Positions 8,835 to 18,003 of a DNA stretch of 64,000 bases are shown in pieces. Position 1 is the first letter of the stretch. Each line of letters begins with the position of its first letter. Source of the DNA: Chelatococcus composti (GTDB taxonomy: Bacteria > Pseudomonadota > Alphaproteobacteria > Rhizobiales > Beijerinckiaceae); assembly GCF_014201415.1 (NCBI RefSeq), contig NZ_JACHEH010000003.1, positions 186,001 through 250,000 on the forward strand. Direction: 5' to 3'. The notes beneath the pieces are model-generated. The model was not told the DNA's origin. It made no database searches and saw only the letters and a list, made by a program, of their open reading frames with translations. A program made the translations under genes and the position numbers.

Positions 8835-9863
8835 TCAGCTCTGCCCGGCGCCGGCCCACAGGCCGGCGAGGAGCGAGAGGCCGAGCACGAGCACGAACGC
8901 CGCGGCGAGCACCTCGAGCCCGGCGACGATGCGGGTACCGGCAAGGCCGCGTCCGCCGGCGAGCCGCAAGGCGAGTGCCTTGGCGAAGACGGCGAGCGCC
9001 GCGAGCCCGCCGGTTGTCAGCGCCGTGCCGAAGGCCATGGCGAGCGTCGCGGCGACGCCGGCGAGAAACAGGCCCTGCGACAGGGCAAAGACGAGCACGA
9101 TGAGCGCCCCTGAGCAGGGACGGATACCCGCGGCGAGTGCAATGCCCGCCATCTCGCGCCAGTCGCGCATGCGGTCCAGCACGTCCGGCGGGGGAATGTG
9201 CACGTGGCCGCAGTCCTCGCCGCAGGCTGCGGCACCCACCGGCGGCAGGCCGATGGTCACGAACCGGCCCGCCTTGCGCCACAGCACAACGGTCCCCATC
9301 GCCGCGACGGCGCCGAAGCTCGCGAGTTCCACAAGGCGCGCCGTCTCGCTGATGGAGCGCGCGGTTGCGTTGAGGGCGACGGCGAGCACGCCGACGAGCG
9401 CGATGGCGACGAGTGCCTGAACGAGGGCGGCAGCGAAGCTGAGGCCGAGCCCGCGCTTGAGCGAGCGGCCGCTGGCCACGATGTAGCCCGAGATAACGCC
9501 CTTGCCGTGGCCGGGGCCGGCCGCATGGAAGACGCCATAGGCGAAGCCGATGGCGATAAGGCTCCAGAGCGCCGCGCCATCCCGTTTCAGGGCCTGCACG
9601 GCGGCGGTGAGCTGGCGGTAGTACTGGCTCTGGATGGCAAGGATATAGGCGCCGAGGCCGGAAGGCTCCGGGGCGGCCTCGCGCAGGCCGGTGCCGAAGG
9701 GGTTGCGCGCGGGCGCGGGCGTCGACGTCGCATTCGCGGCGAGGAGGTGGGCGACGAGGGCGAGCCCGCCGGCCACAACCGCCACAGCGACGGCCGCCAC
9801 GAGGATCCGCCGGGCCAGCAGGCGCGCGCCGGGCGCCACGTCCGTCACGCCGAGGCTCGTCAC
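8835..9863 (-). CDS. NicO-family nickel/cobalt transporter
   Basis: Inner-membrane metal permease of 342 residues related to RcnA/NicO. The signature HAAGPGHGKGVISGYIVASGR supplies the histidines typical of the family's second helix region. Other features are the SFAAALVQALVAI helix, a His/Cys-bearing loop (CGEDCGHVHIPPPD) that could bind metal, and ALAAGIRPCSGALIVLVFAL. The ATG overlaps the stop of the upstream DUF1007 gene (ATGA). The pairing NicO-DUF1007 is common in proteobacteria and implies joint action in Ni/Co (possibly Zn) transport. Direction of transport is not established; family members include both uptake and efflux systems. Confidence 0.9.
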   Translation of the reverse strand: MTSLGVTDVAPGARLLARRILVAAVAVAVVAGGLALVAHLLAANATSTPAPARNPFGTGLREAAPEPSGLGAYILAIQSQYYRQLTAAVQALKRDGAALWSLIAIGFAYGVFHAAGPGHGKGVISGYIVASGRSLKRGLGLSFAAALVQALVAIALVGVLAVALNATARSISETARLVELASFGAVAAMGTVVLWRKAGRFVTIGLPPVGAAACGEDCGHVHIPPPDVLDRMRDWREMAGIALAAGIRPCSGALIVLVFALSQGLFLAGVAATLAMAFGTALTTGGLAALAVFAKALALRLAGGRGLAGTRIVAGLEVLAAAFVLVLGLSLLAGLWAGAGQS

Positions 9864-10516
9864 GGGCAGGCCACGAGCACACGGTTGGCGAAGTCGGCCC
9901 CGAAGGTCGAGTTCGCGCTGAGGTTCTCGAAGAAGCTTTCCGACAGGTCCTGCATCTTGGCCGGATCGGGCGTCTTGGGCCGGGTGATGCTGGTCTTGCA
10001 GCCGCTCGGACTGTCGGTGAGGCGCACGGCGTCCTCGCCCTCTGCCATGGCGAAGGAGACGAAATAGGTGGGGTCGTAGACCTCGAGCGACAGCAGCTTG
10101 TCGGCGCGCGCGGGCCTGGCCGCGGGCAAGGTGAAGGTGAGCGTCAGGGCGCCGTTGTCATAGGTCAGGCCATAGTCCGTCGGCCGGGCGAATGTGACCT
10201 TCACGCCATTGGCCTTGGCGACCGTGAAATAGTCGTATTCGTTGAGGGAGTCGACGTTGACTTCGGCGAGCTCGCGCAGCTCCTCGGGCGAGAACTTGCC
10301 GTCGCCGTCCTTGTCGAGCCCCTGCACGGCGAAGGCCGAGTAGGCCTCGTCGAAGGTCCAGACGTGCCGCACGCCGGTCATCTCCCCGTTGCCGTCGTAG
10401 AGCACCTCGCTGCGCGCCGTCACCCAGACATGGGGATGGGCCGCGGCGGGCGCTGCGACGAGCAGGGCCGACAGGGCAGCGACCACGGCGGCGGGGCATT
10501 TCATCAGCGCAATCAT
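9860..10516 (-). CDS. DUF1007 periplasmic partner of NicO, with EF-hand-like loop
   Basis: 218 residues with a Sec signal (MIALMKCPAAVVAALSALL...APAAA-HPH). The mature protein starts HPHVWVTARSEV, an exposed His pair typical of DUF1007. Near residue 65 the segment LDKDGDGKFSPEEL is a canonical EF-hand-type loop (D-x-D-x-D-G, closing E). It is translationally coupled to the NicO gene. The reading frame stays open to 10708, but the signal peptide fixes the start at 10516 (or the ATG at 10504). A CtrA-type box lies 60-75 bases upstream of the ATG. Likely role: periplasmic metal handling for the permease (inference). Confidence 0.87.
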   Translation of the reverse strand: MIALMKCPAAVVAALSALLVAAPAAAHPHVWVTARSEVLYDGNGEMTGVRHVWTFDEAYSAFAVQGLDKDGDGKFSPEELRELAEVNVDSLNEYDYFTVAKANGVKVTFARPTDYGLTYDNGALTLTFTLPAARPARADKLLSLEVYDPTYFVSFAMAEGEDAVRLTDSPSGCKTSITRPKTPDPAKMQDLSESFFENLSANSTFGADFANRVLVACP

Positions 10517-10575
10517 GTCGGCGTCATTCCATCCGGGCGGGAGCCAGGCGATGTCGCGAGCCTCGGCCCACAGGG

Positions 10576-10591
10576 TTAACCAATCGTTAAC
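10576..10591 (-). promoter_or_regulatory. Perfect CtrA-type box TTAA-N7-TTAAC upstream of the DUF1007-NicO operon
   Basis: Bases 10576-10579 are TTAA, then seven bases, then TTAAC. The flanks make a symmetric dyad GGTTAAC-N5-GTTAACC (10574-10592), so the full box reads on both strands. It lies 60-75 bases before the DUF1007 ATG, where an activator or a blocking repressor could act. TTAA is rare in this GC-rich DNA. Confidence 0.6.
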
Positions 10592-10715
10592 CAGCCGTCG
10601 CGCGAAGGCCAAGGCAGCATCCCTATCACATGGTCCGGCGAGTGGGGCGAAACCGAGGCGTCGTTGAGCCGGGGGCAGGCTGGAACGCTGCCAAGCGTTG
10701 ACGCCCAACCACGAT

Positions 10716-10736
10716 TATGTCAGCATTGCTGACATA
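10716..10736. promoter_or_regulatory. Operator-like dyad before the indolepyruvate oxidoreductase gene
   Basis: Perfect inverted repeat TATGTCAGC-ATT-GCTGACATA, 9-bp arms around three bases, 70 bases before the ATG at 10806. There is no T-run, so it is not a terminator. The symmetry fits a dimeric repressor (TetR, MarR or GntR class). No such regulator gene is adjacent, and I found no second copy in the window. Confidence 0.5.
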
Positions 10737-10805
10737 TCCAGAGTGCCAAGACCGGAAGCAATCCGGCGGCCGCGCCCCGACCAGGGTGCCAGGAGGAGGA
10801 TCGGC

Positions 10806-13800
10806 ATGGGTCAACCGGCCATTCGGCTCAGGGACGTGTCGCTCGACGACAAGTACGACCTGACGAAGAGTAGCGTCTTCATCACAGGCACACAGGCGAT
10901 CGTACGCCTGATGCTGATGCAGAGGGAACGCGACCGGCGGATGGGCCTCCATACCGCCGGTTTTGTTTCGGGCTACCGCGGCTCGCCGCTCGGCGGCCTC
11001 GACCAGCAGTTTGAACGCGCCAGGCGCCATCTCGACGCGGCCGGGATCGTCTTCCAGCCCGGCCTCAACGAGGATCTCGCCGCCACGGCCGTCTGGGGCA
11101 CGCAGCAGGCGGAGATGCGCGGCGAGGGCAGGTACGACGGCGTCTTCGCGCTCTGGTACGGCAAGGGACCGGGCGTCGACCGCTCGGGCGACGTCTTCCG
11201 CCACGCCAATATGGCCGGCACGTCGAAGCACGGTGGCGTCCTCGCCATCATGGGTGACGATCACACCGCCGAGTCCTCCACCGTGGCCCACCAGACGGAG
11301 TTCAACTTCGTCGACATGATGGTGCCCATCCTCAACCCGGCTGGCGTGCAGGAGCTGATCGACTACGGCCTCTACGGCTATGCGCTCAGCCGTTTCGCCG
11401 GCACCTGGGTGGCCCTCAAGGGCATGAAGGACACGGTGGAGTCGACGGCCATCGTCGACGGCTCGCTGGAGCGGCTCGACATCGTCGTGCCGGAGGACTT
11501 CCCGATGCCGCCCGGCGGGCTCAACATCCGGCCGTTTGACAACATCCTCCAGCAGGAGGAGCGGCTGCACGAATTCAAGCGCGAGGCGGCGCTCGCCTTC
11601 GTGCGCGCCAACCGGCTCAACCGCATCATCACCTCCGGCGGGCGCAAGCCGAAGATCGGCATCGTCACCGTCGGCAAGAGCTATCTCGACGTGCGCCAGG
11701 CGCTCGACGACCTCGGCATCGACGAGGTGCGCGCCAACGACCTCGGCATCCGCCTCTACAAGATCGCCTGCCCCTGGCCGCTAGGCTGGGCCGACCTGCT
11801 CGACTTCGTGAACGGCCTCGACATGGTGATCGTGGTCGAGGAGAAGCGCTCGCTCATCGAGGTGCAGCTGCGTGAGGAGCTCTACGGCACGGCGAACCAG
11901 CCGATCTGCGTCGGCAAGAAGGACGAGGAGGGCAACTGGCTCTTCCCGGTCAAGGGCGCGCTCGATCCCAACGACATTGCCATCGCCGTCGGCGAGCGCG
12001 TGCTGCGCTATCACCCGAGCGAGGAGCTCGCGGCGCGGGTGGAGCGCATCAGGGAGTTTCAGCGTGCCCTCAGGGAGGCGCCGGAGATCGCCAACCGCCT
12101 GCCGCACTTCTGCTCCGGCTGCCCGCATAACACCTCGACCGTAGTGCCCGAGGGCATGCGTGCCTATGCCGGCATCGGCTGCCACTACATGGTCCAGTGG
12201 ATGGACCGTCGCACCGACGGCTTCACCCAGATGGGCGGCGAGGGCGCCAACTGGATCGGCGAGGCGCCGTTCTCAAAGCGCCGGCACGTCTTCCAGAACC
12301 TCGGCGACGGCACCTACAACCACTCGGGCATCCTCGCCCTGCGCTGGGCCATCGCGACGAAGACGAATATCACCTACAAGATCCTGTTCAACGACGCCGT
12401 CGCCATGACGGGCGGCCAGCACCACGAGGGCAACCTCACGGTGGACATGATCGCGCGGCAGGTGCGTGCCGAGGGCGTCGAGCGCATTGCCCTCGTGTCC
12501 GACGAGCCGCACAAGTATCCCGCGACCATGGAGTGGCCGGCGGGCATCACCTTCCACCATCGCGACGAGCTGGAGGCGTTGCAGCGCGAGCTTGCAGAGA
12601 TCCCCGGCGTCACCGTGCTCATCTATGACCAGACCTGCGCCGCCGAGAAGCGCCGCCGGCGCAAGAAGGGCGAATTTCCCGACCCGGACAAGCGCGTCAT
12701 CATCAACGAGCTTGTCTGCGAGGGCTGCGGCGACTGTGGCGTCAGGTCGAACTGCGTGTCGGTGCAGCCGCTGGAGACCGAGTTCGGCCGCAAGCGCTTC
12801 ATCGACCAGTCCAACTGCAACAAGGACTTTTCCTGCATCAACGGCTTCTGCCCCTCCTTCGTCACCGTGCACGGCGCGGAGCTGAGGAAGCCCGCCCCGC
12901 TTCCGCTGGACGAGGGCATGAACGGCTGGGGCGAGCTGCCCGATCCGGAACTGCCGGCCTTCGACGGCCGCACGTGGAACATCCTCGTCACCGGCGTTGG
13001 CGGCACGGGGGTGGTCACGATCGGCGCCATCCTCGGCATGGCGGCGCATCTGGAGGGCAAGGCCTGCGGCATGATCGACATGGCCGGCCTCGCCCAGAAG
13101 GGCGGCGCCGTCTTCAGCCACGTGCGCCTGGCCGAGAAGCCGGAAGACATCCACGCCATCCGTATCGTCGCCGGTGAGGCAGACCTCATCCTCGGCTGCG
13201 ACCTCGTCGTCACCGGCATGAAGAAGGTGCTCGCCGCCATCCGGCGCGACGGCACGGCCGTGGTCGTCAACACGGCGGAGGTGCATCCGGGCGAGTTTAC
13301 CCGCAACGCGGACTATCACCTGCCGAGCGAGCGCATCAAGCGGGCGATAGCGGCGGCGGCGGGCGAGGACGTTTCCTTCGTCGACGCCACGGGCATTGCC
13401 ACCGCCATCCTCGGCAATGCCATCGCCACCAACATGTTCATGCTCGGCTTCGCCTACCAGCGGGGCAAGGTGCCGGTTTCGGCCGCCGCGCTGGAGCGGG
13501 CCATCGAGCTCAACGGCCAGGCCGTCGGGCTCAACAAGGCGGCCTTCCTGTGGGGCCGGCGCGCGGCTCTGGAGCCGGCGCGCATCGAGCATCTCGTGGC
13601 GCCTGCCCGCGAGGCGACGCCTGCGCGGCACATGTCGCGCACGCTCGACGAGATGGTGGAGCGGCGCGTCGACTATCTCACCGCCTACCAGAACCGTGCC
13701 TATGCGGCGCGCTACCGGGCGCTCGTCGAGCAGGTGCGCGAGCGCGAGGCGGCGGTGAAACCGGGTTCCGCGGCCCTTGCGACGGCGGTGGCGCGCTACC

Positions 13801-14303
13801 TCTTCAAGCTCATGGCCTACAAGGACGAGTACGAGGTGGCGCGCCTCTACACCGACGGCAGCTTCGAGAAGCAGGTGCGGGCGACCTTCTCGGGGGAGAA
13901 CCTGCGCTACGAGTTCCACCTCGCGCCGCCCATCCTCGGCCGCAGGGATGCCAGCGGCAACCCCCGGAAGACGAGCTTCGGCCCCTGGATACTGCCCGTG
14001 TTCCGGCTGCTCGCGAAGCTCAGGGTGCTGCGCGGCACGCCGCTGGACATCTTCGGCTACACCGCCGAGCGGCGCATGGAGCGGCAGCTGATCAGGGACT
14101 ACGAGGCGCTCGTCATGGACCTTATGCAGGGCCTGACGCCGGAGAACCACGCGCTCGCCGTCGCGCTCGCCTCGATCCCCGAGAAGATCCGCGGCTTCGG
14201 CCGCGTCAAGCTGCGCCATCTCGAGGCGGCGAAGAAGGAGGAGGCGGAGCTGCTGGGGCGCTGGCGCGCCGGCGAGCCGAAGCTCGCCATGGCGGCGGAA
14301 TAG
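10806..14303 (+). CDS. Fused indolepyruvate ferredoxin oxidoreductase (alpha-beta and gamma domains)
   Basis: Oxidatively decarboxylates aryl-pyruvates (indolepyruvate, phenylpyruvate) to aryl-acetyl-CoA. At 1165 residues it is the single-chain form found in aerobic proteobacteria. Order: pyrimidine-binding half (VSGYRGSPLGGLDQQ, GKGPGVDRSGDVFRHAN); TPP site near residue 500 (NLGDGTYNHSGILALRWA, NDAVAMTGGQ); a cysteine-rich ferredoxin-like segment from about 638 (CEGCGDCGVRSNC ... CNKDFSCINGFCPSF); then the gamma domain from about 725 (TGVGGTGVVTIGAILG, DMAGLAQKGGAVFSH). The start at 10806 has AGGAGGA upstream. The downstream CoA ligases and transporter suggest aromatic acid catabolism. Electron acceptor not visible. 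Confidence 0.94.
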   Translation: MGQPAIRLRDVSLDDKYDLTKSSVFITGTQAIVRLMLMQRERDRRMGLHTAGFVSGYRGSPLGGLDQQFERARRHLDAAGIVFQPGLNEDLAATAVWGTQQAEMRGEGRYDGVFALWYGKGPGVDRSGDVFRHANMAGTSKHGGVLAIMGDDHTAESSTVAHQTEFNFVDMMVPILNPAGVQELIDYGLYGYALSRFAGTWVALKGMKDTVESTAIVDGSLERLDIVVPEDFPMPPGGLNIRPFDNILQQEERLHEFKREAALAFVRANRLNRIITSGGRKPKIGIVTVGKSYLDVRQALDDLGIDEVRANDLGIRLYKIACPWPLGWADLLDFVNGLDMVIVVEEKRSLIEVQLREELYGTANQPICVGKKDEEGNWLFPVKGALDPNDIAIAVGERVLRYHPSEELAARVERIREFQRALREAPEIANRLPHFCSGCPHNTSTVVPEGMRAYAGIGCHYMVQWMDRRTDGFTQMGGEGANWIGEAPFSKRRHVFQNLGDGTYNHSGILALRWAIATKTNITYKILFNDAVAMTGGQHHEGNLTVDMIARQVRAEGVERIALVSDEPHKYPATMEWPAGITFHHRDELEALQRELAEIPGVTVLIYDQTCAAEKRRRRKKGEFPDPDKRVIINELVCEGCGDCGVRSNCVSVQPLETEFGRKRFIDQSNCNKDFSCINGFCPSFVTVHGAELRKPAPLPLDEGMNGWGELPDPELPAFDGRTWNILVTGVGGTGVVTIGAILGMAAHLEGKACGMIDMAGLAQKGGAVFSHVRLAEKPEDIHAIRIVAGEADLILGCDLVVTGMKKVLAAIRRDGTAVVVNTAEVHPGEFTRNADYHLPSERIKRAIAAAAGEDVSFVDATGIATAILGNAIATNMFMLGFAYQRGKVPVSAAALERAIELNGQAVGLNKAAFLWGRRAALEPARIEHLVAPAREATPARHMSRTLDEMVERRVDYLTAYQNRAYAARYRALVEQVREREAAVKPGSAALATAVARYLFKLMAYKDEYEVARLYTDGSFEKQVRATFSGENLRYEFHLAPPILGRRDASGNPRKTSFGPWILPVFRLLAKLRVLRGTPLDIFGYTAERRMERQLIRDYEALVMDLMQGLTPENHALAVALASIPEKIRGFGRVKLRHLEAAKKEEAELLGRWRAGEPKLAMAAE

Positions 14304-14346
14304 GCCAAGCTTTCGGCGGCCTCGCCGGCCAGGCGCGGCCACCGTT

Positions 14347-14880
14347 TCACTTGATGAGGGCGAGCACCTCCCTGAAGCGGGGGTGCTCGCAATCCTGCAA
14401 CCATTCGAAGATCACCATCTCGCTCGTGACGATCTCGATCCCGTGGCGGGCGAGACGCTCGAGCGCCGCGGCCCTGTTCGCCGGCTGGCGCGAGCCGACT
14501 GCATCGGCCACGACGATTGGCGCAAAGCCGTTGCGCTTGAGGCCGAAGGCCGTCTGCAGCACGCAGACATGCGCCTCCCAGCCGGCGACCAGCACCGTGT
14601 CGCGCTCCTCGTCGAGGGCCTCCTGCAGCTCCAGCTCGCGCGAGGCATCGAAGCTTGTCTTGGCCACGACGAGCTCCGGCAGGTCGCGCAATGCGTCGAT
14701 GGTCGGGCCGAGGCCCTGCGGGTTCTGCTCGCTGGCGATGACGGGCACACCCAGGAGGCGGGCGGCAAGCGCGAGGCGCCGCGCCGCGGCGACAGACTGC
14801 TCCGCTTCCGCGATGGCGGGCGCGAGACGGCCCTGAAAGTCGACGAGAAGCAGGCAGGAGCGTTCAGCTTCGATGATCAT
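14347..14880 (-). CDS. Isochorismatase-like cysteine hydrolase
   Basis: 177-residue cytoplasmic hydrolase of the isochorismatase fold. The Asp-Lys-Cys triad is visible: Asp in LLLVDFQGRL, Lys in VVAKTSFDA, Cys in GWEAHVCVLQTA. Also present are ARLLGVPVIASEQNPQGLG and VVADAVGSR, as in YcaC-like members. It converges on the indolepyruvate oxidoreductase gene. The start at 14880 (MIIEAERSC) is chosen because the upstream frame has no family similarity. Substrate unknown; YcaC-like proteins are poorly characterised. Confidence 0.88.
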   Translation of the reverse strand: MIIEAERSCLLLVDFQGRLAPAIAEAEQSVAAARRLALAARLLGVPVIASEQNPQGLGPTIDALRDLPELVVAKTSFDASRELELQEALDEERDTVLVAGWEAHVCVLQTAFGLKRNGFAPIVVADAVGSRQPANRAAALERLARHGIEIVTSEMVIFEWLQDCEHPRFREVLALIK

Positions 14881-15056
14881 TGCAGGATGACTTCCAAGGT
14901 TCGTCCGGTTCCGGCTGTCCAGGGTTCCATTCCGGGCGGGGCCGGGCAAGTGGGCCGAAGGGCAGACGAAAGGCTGAGGCAGGCGGCTCGGGCGACGCTT
15001 CGCTTGGCCGGCGAGGCTCTTTATAGTGTGCCGGCGACGCGGCAACGGGCAGTGCC

Positions 15057-15731
15057 TTGATCACGAGCGAGCACCTCCTTTCCATTGCGCGGTGGGCGCA
15101 CGATCTTTCCCCTGCCGAGCGGGAGCGGGCGGCCAAGGGCATCGTCGAGCGCACTTATGCGCAGGGCGAGTACATCTGCCACCAGGGGGACCGTTTCGAC
15201 AGCTGGTGCGGCGTCGTCAGCGGCCTCGTCAAGGTCAGCACCGTGTCCGACACGGGGAAGGCCGTGACCTTCACCGGCGTGCCGGCGGGCGGCTGGTTCG
15301 GTGAGGGTACGCTGCTCAAGGACGAGCCGCGCAAGTACGACCTCGTCGCCCTGCGCGCGACGCGACTTGCGCTGATGAACCGGGCCACCTTTCTCTGGCT
15401 GTTCGACAACAGCGTCGCCTTCAACCGCTTCCTCGTGCATCAGCTCAACGAGCGGTTGGGCCAGTTCATCGCCGTGCTGGGCTATGACCGCATGCTCGAT
15501 GCACAGGCCCGCCTCGCGCGCGGGCTCGCCTGGATGTTCAACCCGGTGCTCTATCCGAGCGTCGGCAGCTACCTCGACATCAGCCAGGAGGAGCTGGGGC
15601 TGCTTTCCGGCCTGTCGCGGCAGATGACCAACAAGTGCCTGAAGGCGCTGGAGGACGAGGGGCTGCTGAAGATCGAGCACAGCGGCGTGCGCATCGTCGA
15701 CCTGCCGCGTCTCGCTCGCTACGGCGAATGA
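15057..15731 (+). CDS. Crp/Fnr-family transcriptional regulator
   Basis: 224 residues. The N-terminal cyclic-nucleotide-binding-like beta-roll runs to about residue 120 (GEYICHQGDRFDSWCGVVSGLVKV, GGWFGEGTLLKDEPRKYDLVALRATRLALM). A dimer helix follows, then a winged helix near the C-terminus (DISQEELGLLSGLSRQMTNKCLKALEDEGLLKI with QEELG..SGLSRQ as recognition region). It lacks the N-terminal four-Cys cluster of oxygen-sensing FNR. The only plausible start is TTG at 15057 with a weak ribosome site, implying low expression. It lies directly before the CoA-ligase/Liv operon and is its likely regulator (inference). Confidence 0.9.
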   Translation: MITSEHLLSIARWAHDLSPAERERAAKGIVERTYAQGEYICHQGDRFDSWCGVVSGLVKVSTVSDTGKAVTFTGVPAGGWFGEGTLLKDEPRKYDLVALRATRLALMNRATFLWLFDNSVAFNRFLVHQLNERLGQFIAVLGYDRMLDAQARLARGLAWMFNPVLYPSVGSYLDISQEELGLLSGLSRQMTNKCLKALEDEGLLKIEHSGVRIVDLPRLARYGE

Positions 15732-16035
15732 CGAGGGATGGGAATCGCCGCACGGCCGCTGCGGATCGGCACAAACCATATTTGATTTCGCGCACGGCTT
15801 CTGGCAGCGCGGACTGACCGGCGCAGGGCCGCAAGAGGCGGCGAAACGGGCGAAAAGGGCGGGAAAAACGGGCGGCGCAAGCCGGCATCCCAGCGAACAC
15901 GGGCCTGTCCTGTCTGTCAAGCGGGTGCTTGCGGAGGCGCGGGCCGCCGCGCACTATTCGAGCATCAACGAGAGCCGGAAAAACCCGGCCAGAGGGAACG
16001 CCATGGCCCGATGGGGCCGAAGGGAGGAATGCGCC
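15732..16035. other. Intergenic region before the CoA-ligase/Liv operon
   Basis: About 300 bases without a supported gene. An AT-richer patch (CCATATTTGATTTCGCGC, near 15776-15793) is the best candidate for promoter or regulator binding, but no full Crp/Fnr-type palindrome is visible. An ATG at 16003 could extend the ligase by 11 residues. Confidence 0.4.
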
Positions 16036-18003
16036 GTGACAGCGGTCGATTCCGGGCGGGCGGACACGTTCGCCAAGCTCCTGGCGCACAATGCGGCGGT
16101 GCGCGGCAACCGGCCGGCCTTCCGCCACAAGGATCTCGGTATCTGGCAGACGTGGACCTGGTCCGAGGTCTACGAGAACGTGCGCCGCCTGGCCGTCGGG
16201 CTCGACCGGCTGGGCCTGAAGCGCGGCGAGGCGATCGCCATCGTCGGCGGCAACCGGCCGAAGCTCTACTGGACGGTCATGGCCGCGCAGATGCTGGGCG
16301 CGGTGCCGGTGCCTGTCTATGCCGACGCTGTGGCGGACGAGCTTGCCTACGTCCTCGCCCATGCCGAGGTGACCTTCGCGGCGGTGCAGGACCAGGAGCA
16401 GGTCGACAAGATCCTTTCGGTCTCCGAGCGCCTGCCCCTGCTGCGCCACATGGTCTACGACGAGCCGCGCGGACTGCGCGACTACGACCACACGCGCCTG
16501 CACGCGATGACGGAGGTGATGGCGGAAGGCGAGGAGGCGTTGAAGGATCCCGACGTCTCGGCCTGGCTCGATGCCACGCTGGCCGCCGGCAAGGGCTCGG
16601 ACGTGTCCATCATCCTCTATACATCCGGCACCACGGGCCGCTCGAAGGGGGTGGTGCTCACCGCAGAGCGCTGCATCGCCGCGGCGCGCGACACGGTGGC
16701 CTTCGACAAGCTGGGCGAGACGGACGAGGTGCTCGCCTACCTGCCGCTCGCCTGGGTCGGCGACCACTACCTCAACTACGCCCAGGGGCTCGTCGCCGGC
16801 TTCTGCATGGCCTGCCCGGAGTCGGGCGAGACGGCCATGCAGGATCTCAAGGAGATCGGCCCAACCTTCTATTTCGCGCCACCGCGCGTCTTCGAGCAGA
16901 TCCTGACCCGCGTGATGATCCGCATGGAGGATGCGGGAAGTCTCAAGCGGCGCATGTTCCACTACTTCATCGGCGTCGCGAAGCGCTATGGCGAGAAGAT
17001 CCTCAACGGGGAGCCGGTGCCGCTCCGCGGGCGGTTGCTCTACGGGCTCGGTCGCCTGCTCGTCTACGAGCCCTTGAAGAACGTGCTCGGCTTCTCGCGC
17101 ATCCGCGTCGCCTACACGGCGGGCGAGGCGATCGGACCCGACCTCTTCTCCTTCTATCGCTCCCTCGGCCTCAACCTGAAGCAGCTCTACGGCCAGACGG
17201 AAGCCTTCCTCTACGTCACGGCCCAACCCGACGGCGCCATCAAGCCGGACACTGTCGGCCCGCCGATGCCCAACGTGGAGATCCGTCTCTCCGAGAGCGG
17301 CGAGGTGCTGTTCCGGTCGCCCGGCATGTTCACCGGCTACTTCAAGGAACCCGAGAAGACCGAGGAGGTGCTGACCGAGGATGGCTTCATCAAGACGGGG
17401 GATGCCGGCTTCTTCGACCCGGCCGGGCATCTCAAGATCATTGACCGTGCCAAGGACGTCGGCAGGCTCAACGACGGCTCGCTCTTCCCGCCCAAGTACA
17501 TCGAGAACAAGCTCAAGTTCTTCCCCAACGTGAAGGAGGCCGTCGCCTTCGGCCACGGGCGGGACTTCGTCGCCTGCTTCATCAACATCGACCTCACGGC
17601 CGTCGGCAACTGGGCCGAGCGCAACAACGTGGTCTACGGCTCCTATCAGGAGCTCGCCGGCCACCCGCTCGTCTACGACATGATCGAGAAGCACGTGGAC
17701 GAGGTGAACCGCGCTCTCGCGGCCGAGCCGATGATGGGCGGGGCGCAGATCCGCCGCTTTCTCATCCTGCACAAGGAGCTCGATGCCGACGACGGCGAGC
17801 TCACGCGCACGCAGAAGGTCCGGCGTTCCTTCATCGCCGAGCGCTATGCGCCGCTCATCACGGCGCTCTACGACGGCTCGCACGAGGCCGACATCACGAC
17901 CGAAGTGACCTTCGAGGACGGCCGCAAGGGCACGATTTCGGCGCGGGTCAAGATCCGCGACATGCAGGTCTATCCCGCCGCGGTGAAGGAGAAGGCCGCA
18001 TGA
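16036..18003 (+). CDS. AMP-dependent long-chain-type acyl-CoA ligase
   Basis: Activates a carboxylic acid to its CoA thioester via an acyl-adenylate. 655 residues, the size of eukaryote-like long-chain ligases. The phosphate loop is ILYTSGTTGRSKGVVLT near residue 200; then YLPLAWVGDHY, the adenylate motif YGQTEAFLYVT, FRSPGMFTGYF and KTGDAGFFDPAGHLKIIDRAKD. GTG 16036 was chosen because AGGGAGGA lies 7 bases upstream; an ATG at 16003 is an alternative. It heads a tightly packed operon: the stop overlaps the LivG start (ATGA). Substrate unknown; the Liv-type importer probably supplies it. Confidence 0.92.
   Translation: MTAVDSGRADTFAKLLAHNAAVRGNRPAFRHKDLGIWQTWTWSEVYENVRRLAVGLDRLGLKRGEAIAIVGGNRPKLYWTVMAAQMLGAVPVPVYADAVADELAYVLAHAEVTFAAVQDQEQVDKILSVSERLPLLRHMVYDEPRGLRDYDHTRLHAMTEVMAEGEEALKDPDVSAWLDATLAAGKGSDVSIILYTSGTTGRSKGVVLTAERCIAAARDTVAFDKLGETDEVLAYLPLAWVGDHYLNYAQGLVAGFCMACPESGETAMQDLKEIGPTFYFAPPRVFEQILTRVMIRMEDAGSLKRRMFHYFIGVAKRYGEKILNGEPVPLRGRLLYGLGRLLVYEPLKNVLGFSRIRVAYTAGEAIGPDLFSFYRSLGLNLKQLYGQTEAFLYVTAQPDGAIKPDTVGPPMPNVEIRLSESGEVLFRSPGMFTGYFKEPEKTEEVLTEDGFIKTGDAGFFDPAGHLKIIDRAKDVGRLNDGSLFPPKYIENKLKFFPNVKEAVAFGHGRDFVACFINIDLTAVGNWAERNNVVYGSYQELAGHPLVYDMIEKHVDEVNRALAAEPMMGGAQIRRFLILHKELDADDGELTRTQKVRRSFIAERYAPLITALYDGSHEADITTEVTFEDGRKGTISARVKIRDMQVYPAAVKEKAA

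Noticed and set aside
10517..10708. N-terminal extension of the DUF1007 protein
   Set aside because: The signal peptide begins at 10516; the upstream frame would bury it and run through the CtrA-type box.
15580..17883. 767-codon minus-strand frame opposite the acyl-CoA ligase
   Set aside because: Composition mirrors the codons of the sense gene; the sense strand carries all adenylation motifs.
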